NCBI GenBank assembly: GCA_027624335.1
Contig: JAQBWV010000049.1
Span: 1-33,993 of the forward strand
Reading direction: 5' to 3'
Origin: Planctomycetota bacterium
Lineage (GTDB): Bacteria; Planctomycetota; Planctomycetia; Planctomycetales; Planctomycetaceae
DNA: 33,993 nucleotides
Positions 1 to 8,395 of the stretch are shown one piece after another. Position 1 is the stretch's first letter, and the number at the start of each line of letters is the position of its first letter. The translations under genes were made by a program, and so were the position numbers. A model generated the notes under the pieces. It did not search any database and had not been told where the DNA came from. It worked only from the letters and a program-made list of their open reading frames with translations.

Positions 1-163
1 GATTCGTTCGGTCGCCGTTTACATTTCAGTCGAATTTCTGGTGGACAGGCCAAGGCGGCGTCCGGTAATCATTCTTGAATGATGAGGTGAGGCTTTCCGA
101 ACAGCAGCGGTTGCGGTTGGCTTCTTAGGAATAGTCCCGAATTAACTTCCCGATTTCCAACCG

Positions 164-232
164 CGTCATTCCCGCCCAGCGGGAACCCGGAATTTCACGG
201 ACAACTGGTTTCCCGCCTGCGCGGGAATGACG
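164..232. repeat. Palindromic intergenic repeat (dRS3-like ATTCCC...GGGAAT)
   Basis: The outer arms 164-175 and 221-232 are a perfect 12-base inverted repeat (CGTCATTCCCGC / GCGGGAATGACG). Each half also contains its own smaller CCCGC/GCGGG hairpin, so the element is two nested palindromes facing each other. A second, looser pair, AACTTCCC (144-151) and GGGAAGTT (257-264), suggests the whole element may span about 139-268. The ATTCCC-N-GGGAAT layout resembles the dRS3 type of dispersed repeat known in Neisseria; relatedness is inference. An apparent ATG at 227 lies inside the repeat and is not a credible start codon. Confidence 0.6.
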
Positions 233-382
233 AAAATCGTCGCTCGTACCGAATTTGGGAAGTTATTTCAGGACGAATCCTTAGCTGCCTTTTCCGTTCG
301 AGTATCGTCAGGTGATGTAGTGTTTGGCCCAAGGGTCGCTCGCGAAGACGCGTCCGACTTCTGTATCCAGGAGCGTGATTCG

Positions 383-1309
383 ATGAAAAAGTTTGGTGTC
401 AGTCTGCTGATTCTGGCTGTGGCCGCGCTGGTTGGCTCAGCCGTCGTCGCTCAACATCCTGGCGGAGGCAGCCGGGAAGGCAGGCCTCCGGCAGAAGGCG
501 AGGGCCGAGCCCGAGATGGCGAACGCCGCGGAGACAATGAAGGTCCACCGCCTCGCCGGGAAGGCCAACGACGTGGAGACAACGAAGGCCCACCACCGCG
601 ACGAGATGGTGAAGGAAGTCGAGACGAACCACGAAGATTCGGGCCTCCACCCAACCCGGTGATGAAAGCCCTGGACGCAGACGGCGACCACGTGATCTCC
701 GCAGACGAGATCAGGAACGCTTCAGCAGCACTCGCCAAACTGGATAAGAATGGCGACGGAAAACTGACTCAGGAAGAACTGCGTCCTGAAGGCGGCGGAC
801 TAGGTTTAGGCGTATTCGATGACCCTCCACCGCGTCGCGAGGGCGACGGCGGGCCGGGACCAGGTCGTGTACCAGGGCCAGGTGGGGAAGGCCGGGGTCC
901 AGGTGGGAATCCCAGCGAGTTTCTCGATCGAGTCATGAACTTCGATAAGAACAAAGACGGCAAACTCAGCCGAGCGGAAATGCCGGAGCGAATGCAGCAA
1001 ATGCTTGGTCGAGCCGACACGAACAAAGACGGAGCGCTGGATCGAGCTGAACTCCAGAAAGCCTTCGAGCAGTTCAGCCGACAGGGTGGCCCCGGTGGCC
1101 AGCCTCCTCGCGATGGTGAGCGACCAGCACGGGATGGCGAGCGGCCTCCTCGCGATGGTGAGCGACCAGCACGGGATGGCGAGCGGCCTCCTCGCGATGG
1201 TGAGCGACCGGCACGGGATGGCGAGCGGCCTCCTCGTGATGGTGAGCGACCAGCGCGGGAGGGTGAACCTCGCGATGGCGATCGTCCGCGACGCCCGGAA
1301 GCCGAGTAG
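383..1309 (+). CDS. Secreted EF-hand calcium-binding protein, Arg/Gly/Pro-rich
   Basis: A 308-residue protein, probably exported, that should bind calcium; its role is unknown. The start at 383 is chosen because AGGAG (369-373) lies nine bases upstream and the product then begins with a textbook signal peptide (MKK, then a hydrophobic stretch to about residue 23, cleavage near VVAQ). Upstream in-frame codons run into the palindromic repeat. Four canonical EF loops are visible at residues 98-109, 121-132, 188-199 and 212-223, each with D at position 1, D/N at 3, D at 5 and E at 12, arranged as two pairs split by a Gly/Pro linker. Residues 25-90 and 240-308 are low complexity, rich in R, G, P, D and E. 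The C-terminal part is a tandem repeat of RPxRDGE. Secreted EF-hand proteins with disordered linkers are common in planctomycetes. No operon partner is evident; a terminator follows. Confidence 0.85.
   Translation: MKKFGVSLLILAVAALVGSAVVAQHPGGGSREGRPPAEGEGRARDGERRGDNEGPPPRREGQRRGDNEGPPPRRDGEGSRDEPRRFGPPPNPVMKALDADGDHVISADEIRNASAALAKLDKNGDGKLTQEELRPEGGGLGLGVFDDPPPRREGDGGPGPGRVPGPGGEGRGPGGNPSEFLDRVMNFDKNKDGKLSRAEMPERMQQMLGRADTNKDGALDRAELQKAFEQFSRQGGPGGQPPRDGERPARDGERPPRDGERPARDGERPPRDGERPARDGERPPRDGERPAREGEPRDGDRPRRPEAE
1103..1270 (+). repeat. 42-base tandem repeat (four copies) inside the EF-hand gene
   Basis: Copies start at 1103, 1145, 1187 and 1229. Each encodes 14 residues, made of two RPxRDGE heptads. 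The first three copies are nearly identical at the DNA level; the fourth has drifted. The unit length is a multiple of three, so gain or loss of copies would keep the frame open. Confidence 0.85.
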
Positions 1310-1357
1310 CTAACAGACTCGCTGAGTCCTTGTCGTTCTGGACGGGATCTGAAATCG

Positions 1358-1398
1358 CCCGATCGGTGACCAGTCTGGTTGCCGGTCGGGTTTCTTTC
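1358..1398 (+). terminator. Rho-independent terminator after the EF-hand gene
   Basis: The arms 1358-1373 and 1375-1390 pair along about 16 positions (three G.T wobbles, the centre opening to a small loop) and are followed directly by TTTCTTTC (1391-1398). It lies 49 bases after the stop at 1309. The rest of the 314-base gap (1310-1623) shows no gene that I can support. Confidence 0.7.
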
Positions 1399-1623
1399 GT
1401 AGGCAAGGCAATTATCCCTGCATGTCGCTCTGAGATCGACGGAGTCATCCGGTTCTCGAGCGATCTACAGAATTCTGCGTTTGACGCACATCGCCTGCGA
1501 GTTCTAAAGTGCCGCGTTCATCACGGCAGTTCGCCAGCACCGCACCTCGCTGTCTGCAATCGCCGATGCCATGGATGCAGTTTCCCGGCCTGTTTGTTTC
1601 TGGCCCTCACGGATGGATTTGCA

Positions 1624-2943
1624 ATGAGCCACTCGCTCGGACAGAAGATCAACGACCAGTCGGCAGTGGTCGGAATTATTGGCCTTGGCTATGTCGGCCT
1701 GCCGCTGATGACTGCGTTCGTCAAAGCCGGCTTCCGCACGATCGGTTTCGATGTTGACCAGAAAAAGGTCGACATGCTCAAGGCCGGCAAAAGCTACATC
1801 AAGCATATTGATGCGGCCAGAATCACCGCGTTGATTGAGGCCGGTCAGTTCCGACCAACCGCCGACCTGTCATTGATGGCCGAGGCGGACTGCCTGTTAA
1901 TATGTGTTCCAACTCCGCTGAACGACAGCCGTGATCCAGATCTCAGCTACGTTGTTGGAACGACGGAAGCGATTGCAAAGAGCCTGCGACCTGGCCAGCT
2001 TGTCGTGCTGGAAAGTACGACTTATCCAACAACGACTCGTGATGTCATGCTGCCGATTCTCGCCGCAACGGGACTGAAGCCCGGCGAAGATTTCTTCGTG
2101 GCGTACAGTCCAGAACGTGAAGATCCAGGCAATCCGGATTTCACGGCAGATGGCATCCCCAAAGTCGTTGGAGGCCTCGACGAAATAAGCGGCCAACTTG
2201 CCGAGGCGCTCTATCAGCAGGCGATTGTAAAGATTGTTCGAGTTGGAACTCCGGAAGTCGCCGAAGCGTGCAAAATTCTGGAAAACACCTATCGGGCTGT
2301 GAACATCGCTCTTGTTAACGAGCTGAAAGTTCTATTCGACCGAATGGGCATCGACGTCTGGGATGTCATCGACGCCGCCAAAACCAAGCCCTTCGGTTTT
2401 CAGGCATTTTATCCCGGACCGGGACTCGGCGGGCACTGTATTCCCATCGACCCGTTCTATCTGACGTGGCTCGCCCGTCGGTACGGACTGGCGACACGGT
2501 TCATCGAACTGGCTGGTGAAGTCAATTCGAAGATGCCCGAATACGTGATCACTCAGCTCATGGAGTTTCTCAACAATCAAGGCAAGGCGCTTCGCAACAG
2601 CAGGATCTGCCTGCTGGGTGTGGCCTACAAGAAGGACGTCGATGATCCTCGCGAAAGTCCTTCATTCGTGCTGATGGAACACCTGCTTTCACGAGGTGCC
2701 TGTTTGACCTACAACGATCCGCACGTTCCTCACCTGCCGAAGATGCGTCACCACGACCTGCCCGAGATGTCCAGCCACGAGCTGACTCCGGAGTTTCTCG
2801 CCAGCCAGGACTGCGTGCTGATCGCGACGGACCATTCGGCATACGACTACGGGTTTATCGTCGAGCACTCGCCGATGGTTCTGGACACTCGAAACGCCAC
2901 GAAGCTGGTGACTCACGGTCGCGAGAAAATCTTCAAAGCCTGA
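1624..2943 (+). CDS. UDP-N-acetylglucosamine/UDP-sugar 6-dehydrogenase (WbpA/WecC-like)
   Basis: A 439-residue cytosolic NAD-dependent nucleotide-sugar dehydrogenase. It should oxidise C6 of a UDP-sugar, most likely UDP-GlcNAc or UDP-ManNAc, to the uronic acid used in surface polysaccharide. The N-terminal Rossmann motif GLGYVGLP lies at residues 20-27. The middle-domain signature ENTYRAVNIALVNEL is at 220-234, the catalytic cysteine is C272 in GGHCIPIDP, and the C-terminal motif GVAYKKDVDDPRESP spans about 332-346. The last motif is closer to WbpA-type enzymes than to WecC. The frame stays open further upstream, but homologues begin near 1624; the ribosome site there (GGATGG, 1611-1616) is weak. 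No glycosyltransferases are adjacent, so the polysaccharide served is unknown. The family is certain; the exact sugar is not. Confidence 0.9.
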   Translation: MSHSLGQKINDQSAVVGIIGLGYVGLPLMTAFVKAGFRTIGFDVDQKKVDMLKAGKSYIKHIDAARITALIEAGQFRPTADLSLMAEADCLLICVPTPLNDSRDPDLSYVVGTTEAIAKSLRPGQLVVLESTTYPTTTRDVMLPILAATGLKPGEDFFVAYSPEREDPGNPDFTADGIPKVVGGLDEISGQLAEALYQQAIVKIVRVGTPEVAEACKILENTYRAVNIALVNELKVLFDRMGIDVWDVIDAAKTKPFGFQAFYPGPGLGGHCIPIDPFYLTWLARRYGLATRFIELAGEVNSKMPEYVITQLMEFLNNQGKALRNSRICLLGVAYKKDVDDPRESPSFVLMEHLLSRGACLTYNDPHVPHLPKMRHHDLPEMSSHELTPEFLASQDCVLIATDHSAYDYGFIVEHSPMVLDTRNATKLVTHGREKIFKA

Positions 2944-3039
2944 GGGACGACGTGTGTCAGGTGGCGACTGCTTCGCGTGGAAGCCGGTCGTTCGCCAATT
3001 CAGTCGGAACGGAATACTCGAACGAAAAAACAGTCTGTA

Positions 3040-4074
3040 ATGAGTTACGACGCAATTCTGCTGGTTTCGTTTGGGGGCCCGGAAGGGCGGGACGACGTTC
3101 TCCCGTTTCTGGAAAACGTGACCCGCGGTCGCAACATCCCACCCGAACGACTGCTGGAAGTGGCTGAGCACTATTACCACTTCGACGGAGTCAGTCCGAT
3201 CAATCAGCAGTGTCGCGAATTGATCGCGGCATTGAGGTCGGAACTCGACCGGCACGAAATTAAATTGCCCATCTACTGGGGTAATCGCAACTGGGATCCG
3301 TTACTGCCTGAAGTTCTGCAGAAGATGAAAGACGACGGAGTGCAACATGCGCTCGCGTTTGTCACCGCAGCCTTCAGTTCGTGGTCAAGCTGTCGGCAAT
3401 ACCGAGAGAACATCGCCGCCGCACAGCAGTTGGTCGGAGATGGAGCACCGGAAATCGACAAGCTGAGAGTCTTCTACAACCACCCCCACTTCGTCGCTGC
3501 AAACGTCAAGTTGATTCAGCAGAGCCTCGACCTGATCCCGGCAGACCGTCGAGAGAAAACACACCTGGCGTTCACAGCTCACAGTATCCCTCAGTCAATG
3601 TCGGACAGCTGCGATTACCTTCAGCAGCTTACCGAGAGCTGCCAGCTGGTGACCGAGGAGCTGAGAATCCCCGTGGATCGATGGCGATTGGTTTTTCAGA
3701 GCCGCAGCGGACGACCACAGGATCCCTGGCTGGAACCCGACATCTGTGATCATCTGGCAGCTCTTAAAGAATCCGGAACCGATGACGTTGTTGTCGTGCC
3801 GATCGGATTTCTTTCTGACCACATGGAAGTCCTGTTTGATCTCGATTGTGAAGCCATGGACGCGTGCAACAGGATTGGATTGAACATGGTTCGTGCCGGA
3901 ACCGTCGGAACCCATCCGGAATTCGTGAGCATGATTCGAAGGCTGATCGAAGAGAGAATCGCGGGTGTCCTTCCGGAAGCCATTGGGCAATTCGGACCGT
4001 CACACAATCAGTGTCCGGCAGAATGCTGCCCTGGTCCTCAGTCCTCAAAGCGAACGATCTCAATTGACGAATAG
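3040..4074 (+). CDS. hemH: Ferrochelatase (HemH/CpfC)
   Basis: A 344-residue ferrochelatase that inserts Fe2+ into a porphyrin (protoporphyrin IX or coproporphyrin III) near the end of haem synthesis. The start at 3040 gives the standard N-terminus MSYDAILLVSFGGPEG; the ribosome site is poor. The catalytic pair is present: H181 in FTAHSIP and E263 in GFLSDHMEVLFDLD. The family motif around SCRQY is at residues 117-121. C118 lies where some ferrochelatases carry an internal [2Fe-2S] ligand, and the C-terminus has a cysteine group (C325, C329, C330), so an iron-sulfur form is plausible but inferred. It lies 96 bases after the UDP-sugar dehydrogenase, with no visible functional link. Whether it acts on coproporphyrin or protoporphyrin cannot be told from sequence alone. 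Confidence 0.93.
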   Translation: MSYDAILLVSFGGPEGRDDVLPFLENVTRGRNIPPERLLEVAEHYYHFDGVSPINQQCRELIAALRSELDRHEIKLPIYWGNRNWDPLLPEVLQKMKDDGVQHALAFVTAAFSSWSSCRQYRENIAAAQQLVGDGAPEIDKLRVFYNHPHFVAANVKLIQQSLDLIPADRREKTHLAFTAHSIPQSMSDSCDYLQQLTESCQLVTEELRIPVDRWRLVFQSRSGRPQDPWLEPDICDHLAALKESGTDDVVVVPIGFLSDHMEVLFDLDCEAMDACNRIGLNMVRAGTVGTHPEFVSMIRRLIEERIAGVLPEAIGQFGPSHNQCPAECCPGPQSSKRTISIDE

Positions 4075-4427
4075 CCCATGATTCATTGGGGATACGTCGT
4101 TCGCCGATGCTGGCCCCCCTCAGGTATGACGTCCGACTTGAGGCATCCTCAACTCGCGTACTGCCTCACAATCCGTCCACCTGAACTTCGATCTGTCATT
4201 TTGGGTGCATCTCTATGCATGGCAGGGACTTGCAACTCCTTGACACTTGAAATCGCCGTCGGTACAACCGCCGCCGTAAACTTCGAGGCTGGCTGTAGCT
4301 GCTGCAGTAAAGCTGTCCCTGTAACACAACCTGCTACAGAGAAATCAGTTACGTCAGGCTCTTCCTTATCAGACGCCGTCCGGACCACGGCACTGCCGTG
4401 CTGCTTGCCAGTGGCGAAAGGGCTCTC
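4075..4427. other. Intergenic region between hemH and pheA
   Basis: 353 bases with no supported gene. A 6-base hairpin with a CAT loop lies at 4138-4152 (TTGAGG/CCTCAA), but no T-run follows. An open frame from 4078 runs through the gap into pheA in another phase; it has no ribosome site and no recognisable product. Confidence 0.4.
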
Positions 4428-5618
4428 ATGGCGAAGAAGAAGACCGCAGCGACAAGATCTACGGCTCGTCGAACGTCGAGCAAGGCTGCCATATCCGTGA
4501 AGAAAACGCCTTCGAAGCTGGCTGCTTCAGGCTCTTCGCGAAAGAAGAAGTCGCCACAACAATTGCAGGCTGCAGCCGCAAAGATCGATCTTGAGATTCT
4601 CAGATTGATCAATCAGCGGGCTCAACTGTCGATCGACTGGATCGAGGCCCACGATGATCCTCGACAAGCCTTGTTCTCGCCTCAGCTTGAGGATGAGGCC
4701 ATCTCACGAATGCTTCAGAAAAACACAGGTCCGCTTTCGACTCTCGCCATTAGCGGTGCGATGCGCCATGTGTTCAGCGGTGCTCGTCGCAAAGTCCGCT
4801 TGCAGCGGGTTGCGTATCTGGGTCCGGCGTTCAGCTATTCACATCAGGCGGCGATTGAGCGATTTGGTGAAGCCGCTGATCTTATCCCGGTCAGTACCAT
4901 CGCGTCCGTTTTCGAAGAAGTGAACCGAGGACACGTCGAGTTCGGAATCGTTCCGATTGAAAACAGCACAGACGGTCGCATCGTGGATACCTTGGACATG
5001 TTCACGCGACTGCCGCTGCGGATTTGTGGCGAGGTTCAACTCAGCGTCAACCACAACCTGCTGGCTCGATGCCCCAGGGGAGAAATCACAGAGATTTACA
5101 GTAAGCCACAAGCATTTTCTCAATGCCGAAACTGGCTGAATCGACACATGCCCCATGCTCGACTGCACGACGTGACAAGCACATCGACTGCCGCCCAGCT
5201 GGCCCGTGATAAGCCTGGTGCTGCCGCGATTGCAAGTGGTCGGGCTGCTGTCGAGTACAACCTGGAAGTCGTCGCCGCCGACGTCCAGGACAACAAGAAT
5301 AACGTGACTCGCTTTGCGGTGATCGGTGATCATATCCCGAAAATGACAGGCGTAGACCGAACGGCGCTGCTGCTTCAGATTCCGCATAAACCGGGTGCTC
5401 TGTCAGACGCGCTTGTCGCGTTCAAGAACAACAAAGTGAATCTGAGCTGGATCGAATCGTTCCCGCTGCGTGGTCCCGAGTCGGGATATCTGTTCTTCCT
5501 TGATTTCGAGGGGCATCAGACCGAGATGAAGGTCAAAAAGACACTCGAACATCTGCAGAAGTCGGCAGTACGCATGGAAGTTCTCGGTTCGTTTCCGCGT
5601 TCAGAAATCCTACCCTGA
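4428..5618 (+). CDS. pheA: Bifunctional chorismate mutase/prephenate dehydratase (P-protein)
   Basis: A 396-residue enzyme of phenylalanine synthesis, converting chorismate to prephenate and then phenylpyruvate. The start at 4428 follows GAAAGG (4416-4421). Residues 1-45 are a Lys/Ala/Ser/Thr-rich basic extension not found in typical P-proteins. Residues about 46-122 form an AroQ-type mutase helix ([15 protein letters not shown]). Residues about 127-300 are the dehydratase domain, starting [15 protein letters not shown] and ending with the catalytic TRF at 294-296. An ACT domain covers about 312-390. The ACT GAL motif is kept (323-325), but the usual ESRP reads ESFP (343-346), so feedback control by Phe may differ. 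No other aromatic genes adjoin. The mutase half is short and its activity is inferred from the domain pattern. Confidence 0.88.
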   Translation: MAKKKTAATRSTARRTSSKAAISVKKTPSKLAASGSSRKKKSPQQLQAAAAKIDLEILRLINQRAQLSIDWIEAHDDPRQALFSPQLEDEAISRMLQKNTGPLSTLAISGAMRHVFSGARRKVRLQRVAYLGPAFSYSHQAAIERFGEAADLIPVSTIASVFEEVNRGHVEFGIVPIENSTDGRIVDTLDMFTRLPLRICGEVQLSVNHNLLARCPRGEITEIYSKPQAFSQCRNWLNRHMPHARLHDVTSTSTAAQLARDKPGAAAIASGRAAVEYNLEVVAADVQDNKNNVTRFAVIGDHIPKMTGVDRTALLLQIPHKPGALSDALVAFKNNKVNLSWIESFPLRGPESGYLFFLDFEGHQTEMKVKKTLEHLQKSAVRMEVLGSFPRSEILP

Positions 5619-5920
5619 GGTTCTCCCCCGTAAACGGACGCTGCGAACCGGTATTTCTTGCAGCATCTGAAGAGTATGGACCCTCTACTGGACACACTGA
5701 GACACCCGTTTCGGGAACAATTGGAAACAGGAACATTGCTGAGGGCGTGATTCCTTGGGAAGACTGTCTATTGTTGGTACAGTTCCTCGGTTTTCCGCTC
5801 TGGAAGCAGTCTTAGGTTGCCTGATCGCTGCTGACGAAGTTGTCACGATCGCCCCAGAGACGTCGTTGAGCCGCGTTCGGCTCCTGTCATCATCGATAAA
5901 ATCTGAGGTAGCGCTCTCCC
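5619..5920. other. Intergenic region between pheA and tpiA
   Basis: 302 bases with no supported gene. A perfect 6-base hairpin with loop CGTT lies at 5868-5883 (GAGCCG/CGGCTC), about 37 bases before the tpiA start. It has no T-run, so it is not a convincing terminator, and its role is unknown. No confident promoter was found. Confidence 0.35.
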
Positions 5921-6691
5921 ATGAGACGACCAATTATTGCTGGCAACTGGAAAATGAATACCTGTCGCGAGACGGGAGTCGCACTTGTCGCTGCCTTGAA
6001 GGCAGAAGTTCCAGCTCCGAGCGACAGCGTTGAAGTCGTCGTTTGCCCACCGTATCCGTACCTCGGGCTGATTGCCGCCGAGGCTGCTGGTTCCGGCGTT
6101 GAAGTCGGCGGGCAGAATGCCTGGTATGAGACTTCAGGAGCGTTCACCGGCGAAGTCTCATGTGAAATGCTGCAGGACGTCGGTTGCCAATGGGTGGTAC
6201 TAGGACATAGCGAGCGTCGGCAAATCAACGGCGAGTCGGACGAGCTGATCAACACCAAGGTCCGGAAAGCGTTATCCGTTGGGCTCAAAGTGATTCTTTG
6301 TGTTGGTGAACTACTCGACGACCGGGAAGGAAATCGCACCGAAGTGGTTCTGGAAACTCAGATGACCGGCGGTCTGGTGGACGTTTCTGCGGAGCAGATG
6401 GCAAGCGTCGTGATTGCCTACGAACCGGTCTGGGCGATCGGAACGGGCAAAGTCGCCAGTGACGAACAGGCCGAAGACGCGCACCGGTTTCTACGGGGAT
6501 GGCTGGAAAGCCGCTTCGACGGCAACGTTGCTGCGGCCACTCGAATTCTCTATGGCGGAAGCGTGAAGCCAGACAATGCCAGCGGCCTGCTTGGGCAGCC
6601 CAACGTTGATGGAGCTCTGGTTGGCGGCGCGAGCTTGAAGCCTGAGCTGTTTATCCCAATCATCCGGGCCGGTGAGACTTCGGTGTCCTGA
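5921..6691 (+). CDS. tpiA: Triosephosphate isomerase
   Basis: A 256-residue glycolytic and gluconeogenic enzyme interconverting dihydroxyacetone phosphate and glyceraldehyde 3-phosphate in the cytosol. All hallmark residues are visible: N9 and K11 in GNWKMNT, H96 in LGHSERR, E168 in [12 protein letters not shown] (which begins the mobile loop 6), and the phosphate-binding [10 protein letters not shown] near residues 210-219. Length matches the family. The ATG at 5921 is preceded by GAGG (5905-5908), somewhat far away. It leads a housekeeping run and is followed 72 bases later by secG, a pairing seen in many bacteria. Confidence 0.97.
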   Translation: MRRPIIAGNWKMNTCRETGVALVAALKAEVPAPSDSVEVVVCPPYPYLGLIAAEAAGSGVEVGGQNAWYETSGAFTGEVSCEMLQDVGCQWVVLGHSERRQINGESDELINTKVRKALSVGLKVILCVGELLDDREGNRTEVVLETQMTGGLVDVSAEQMASVVIAYEPVWAIGTGKVASDEQAEDAHRFLRGWLESRFDGNVAAATRILYGGSVKPDNASGLLGQPNVDGALVGGASLKPELFIPIIRAGETSVS

Positions 6692-6763
6692 CCTCGTTCT
6701 CATTCAGACATCGCAGACATATCACTCTGTTACCCGATCGGCTGCTGTCGGAAGGAAATTCAA

Positions 6764-7411
6764 ATGCAAAATTTCATGGCTGACTTTGCCATGCTGCTAC
6801 TCGGACTGATTAGTGCCTTGCTGATCCTCGTCGTGCTTCTTCAACGAGGACGCGGCGGTGGATTGGCCGGAGCATTCGGTGGACTTGGCGGACAAAGCGC
6901 CTTCGGTACAAAAGCCGGAGACGTGTTCACGAAAATTACAATCGGCCTGGTGACCGTTTGGGTTCTTCTGGCCGGAATCAGCGGTGTTATGGCGAGGAAG
7001 GCCAGTTCGAAATTTGTTGAAGATCCTGCGGCGGACAAGGCACCAGACGTACCTGGCGGTGGAGCCGGATCGATGACGTCTACCGGAGATGGTACGGGGC
7101 TCAGCGAGACCAGCGACACTGACTCCACCGATGGCACGTTGGGCGATGACACATCTCCAAAGTCCATCGACGGGGTTGAAGGTTCCAAACCCGCCGAGCC
7201 TGACAGTGCTGACAAGCCGGACGGAACGCCGTCTGATCCTGAACCATCCGGCAGTGCTGAGCCCGCTTTGAATGCTCCGGAAACGAAGGAGCCGAAAACT
7301 TCGACTCCTGAAGACTCCGATGCGGCATCTTCAAGTATCAAGCCTGCTGGAACAGCTGCGGAAAGTTCAACGCCAGCGGCAAAGCCGACGACTGCCGAAA
7401 AAAAGGAGTAG
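6764..7411 (+). CDS. secG: Preprotein translocase subunit SecG, long acidic tail
   Basis: The small membrane subunit of the SecYEG protein-export channel. The start at 6764 has a good ribosome site, AAGGAA (6752-6757). The SecG core is clear: a first membrane segment at about residues 8-26, the conserved LLQRGRGGGLAGAFGG loop, then GQSAFGT, and a second membrane segment at about 56-75. The core ends near residue 80, the usual place, but the protein continues to 215 with a region rich in D, S, T, P, E, A and K that looks disordered. This tail is absent from E. coli SecG (110 residues). Its base and codon use do not look foreign by eye. The tpiA-secG pairing supports the call; the tail's function is unknown. 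Confidence 0.93.
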   Translation: MQNFMADFAMLLLGLISALLILVVLLQRGRGGGLAGAFGGLGGQSAFGTKAGDVFTKITIGLVTVWVLLAGISGVMARKASSKFVEDPAADKAPDVPGGGAGSMTSTGDGTGLSETSDTDSTDGTLGDDTSPKSIDGVEGSKPAEPDSADKPDGTPSDPEPSGSAEPALNAPETKEPKTSTPEDSDAASSSIKPAGTAAESSTPAAKPTTAEKKE

Positions 7412-7486
7412 TCCGCAGTCTGACCGCAGTATTTTCTGAATCGAGGGATGACAGGCCGTCTGTCACGATGTCGTTGGGGTGTTGCC

Positions 7487-8371
7487 TTGCTGCTGAGTAT
7501 GACGGGATTTGGAAGCGCGAGCGGTCAGAACGATCGCTTCACAGCTTCGGTCGAGATCAAGGCGGTCAACAATCGCCATTTGAAGGTGTCCACGCGCCTT
7601 CCCGATGTGCTCGGCTCGCTGGAACCGCTAATCGAGAAGGTCGTTCGCCAGACGGTGGCACGCGGTACCGTTTCCATCAACATTCGATTTTCTCCGGTTG
7701 GCCAGGCCAGTCGCTATCGAATTTCCGCTGAACTGCTGACTGGATACTGGAATCAACTGAAAGCAATCGGTGACAGTCATGAATTGCCGATGCCCGAGTC
7801 TATCACAGCTATTCTGACTCTCCCAGGTGTCATTTCAGACGAGCTGAGTTCGTCTTTGGACGCACCTGCAGAATGGCCAATGCTCGAAGGGATCGTGACT
7901 GAAGCGCTCGCCGGTCTGGAAGAGTTTCGCCAGCGCGAGGGCGAATCCATGCGGCAGGAACTCCAGCAGTGCTGCGAACAGGTTTCGTCACGCCTTGAGT
8001 CCATCGTTCAACTGGCGCCGGAAGTCGTGAATACTTATCGAGACAAAGTTCTGGAACGCGTGCGGGAACTTCTTGAGGGATCGGGTGCTACTGTCGAACC
8101 GGACAATCTGATTCGAGAAGTTTCAATCTTTGCGGATCGTTGCGACATCAACGAGGAAATCACTCGACTCCGCTGCCATGTCGAAGAGTTTCTGAAGGTC
8201 ATTAATGGACCGACCTCACAAGGACGGAAACTCGATTTTCTAAGTCAGGAGATGTTTCGCGAAATCAATACAACGGGCTCAAAAGCCAGCAATGTCGAAA
8301 TCGCTCACCACGTTGTCGAGATGAAAGCGGCTGTTGAGAAGATTCGTGAAATCCTTGGAAACGTCGAATAG
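7487..8371 (+). CDS. yicC: YicC family endoribonuclease-like protein
   Basis: About 294 residues. The family is conserved beside gmk in many bacteria and is reported to act as an endoribonuclease in E. coli. The protein opens with the family signature SMTGFG, followed by VEIKAVNNRHLKVSTRLP. The C-terminal DUF1732 part contains EVSIFADRCDINEEITRLRCH, then GRKLDFLSQEMFREINTTGSK. The start is uncertain. The frame is open from an ATG at 7448, but that ATG has no properly spaced ribosome site, while homologues begin three or four residues before MTGFG. A TTG at 7487, with GGGG (7474-7477) nine bases upstream, gives MLLSMTGFG and is preferred; the ATG at 7499 is another option. It is followed 24 bases later by gmk, the classic neighbour. 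Confidence 0.9.
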   Translation: MLLSMTGFGSASGQNDRFTASVEIKAVNNRHLKVSTRLPDVLGSLEPLIEKVVRQTVARGTVSINIRFSPVGQASRYRISAELLTGYWNQLKAIGDSHELPMPESITAILTLPGVISDELSSSLDAPAEWPMLEGIVTEALAGLEEFRQREGESMRQELQQCCEQVSSRLESIVQLAPEVVNTYRDKVLERVRELLEGSGATVEPDNLIREVSIFADRCDINEEITRLRCHVEEFLKVINGPTSQGRKLDFLSQEMFREINTTGSKASNVEIAHHVVEMKAAVEKIREILGNVE

Positions 8372-8395
8372 CCATCATGCTGGGGAGACCTCTCC

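Noticed and set aside
2..82. Open frame entering from the left edge, ending in TGA at 80-82
   Set aside because: Only 26 codons, with no recognisable motif; it could be the end of an upstream gene, but strand and frame cannot be proved.
227..382. Extended N-terminus of the EF-hand protein from an ATG at 227
   Set aside because: That ATG lies inside the palindromic repeat, has no ribosome site, and would bury the signal peptide; ATG 383 has AGGAG.
1103..1270. CRISPR-like array
   Set aside because: Copies are contiguous without spacers and encode a heptad protein repeat.
1005..1313. Overlapping frames across the EF-hand repeat on both strands
   Set aside because: They are open only because the repeat unit is a multiple of three; the EF loops fix the true frame.
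4078..4500. 140-codon open frame in the hemH-pheA gap
   Set aside because: It runs into pheA in another phase, has no ribosome site, and its composition is not protein-like.
5868..5883. Terminator before tpiA
   Set aside because: Only a 6-base stem and no T-run on either strand.
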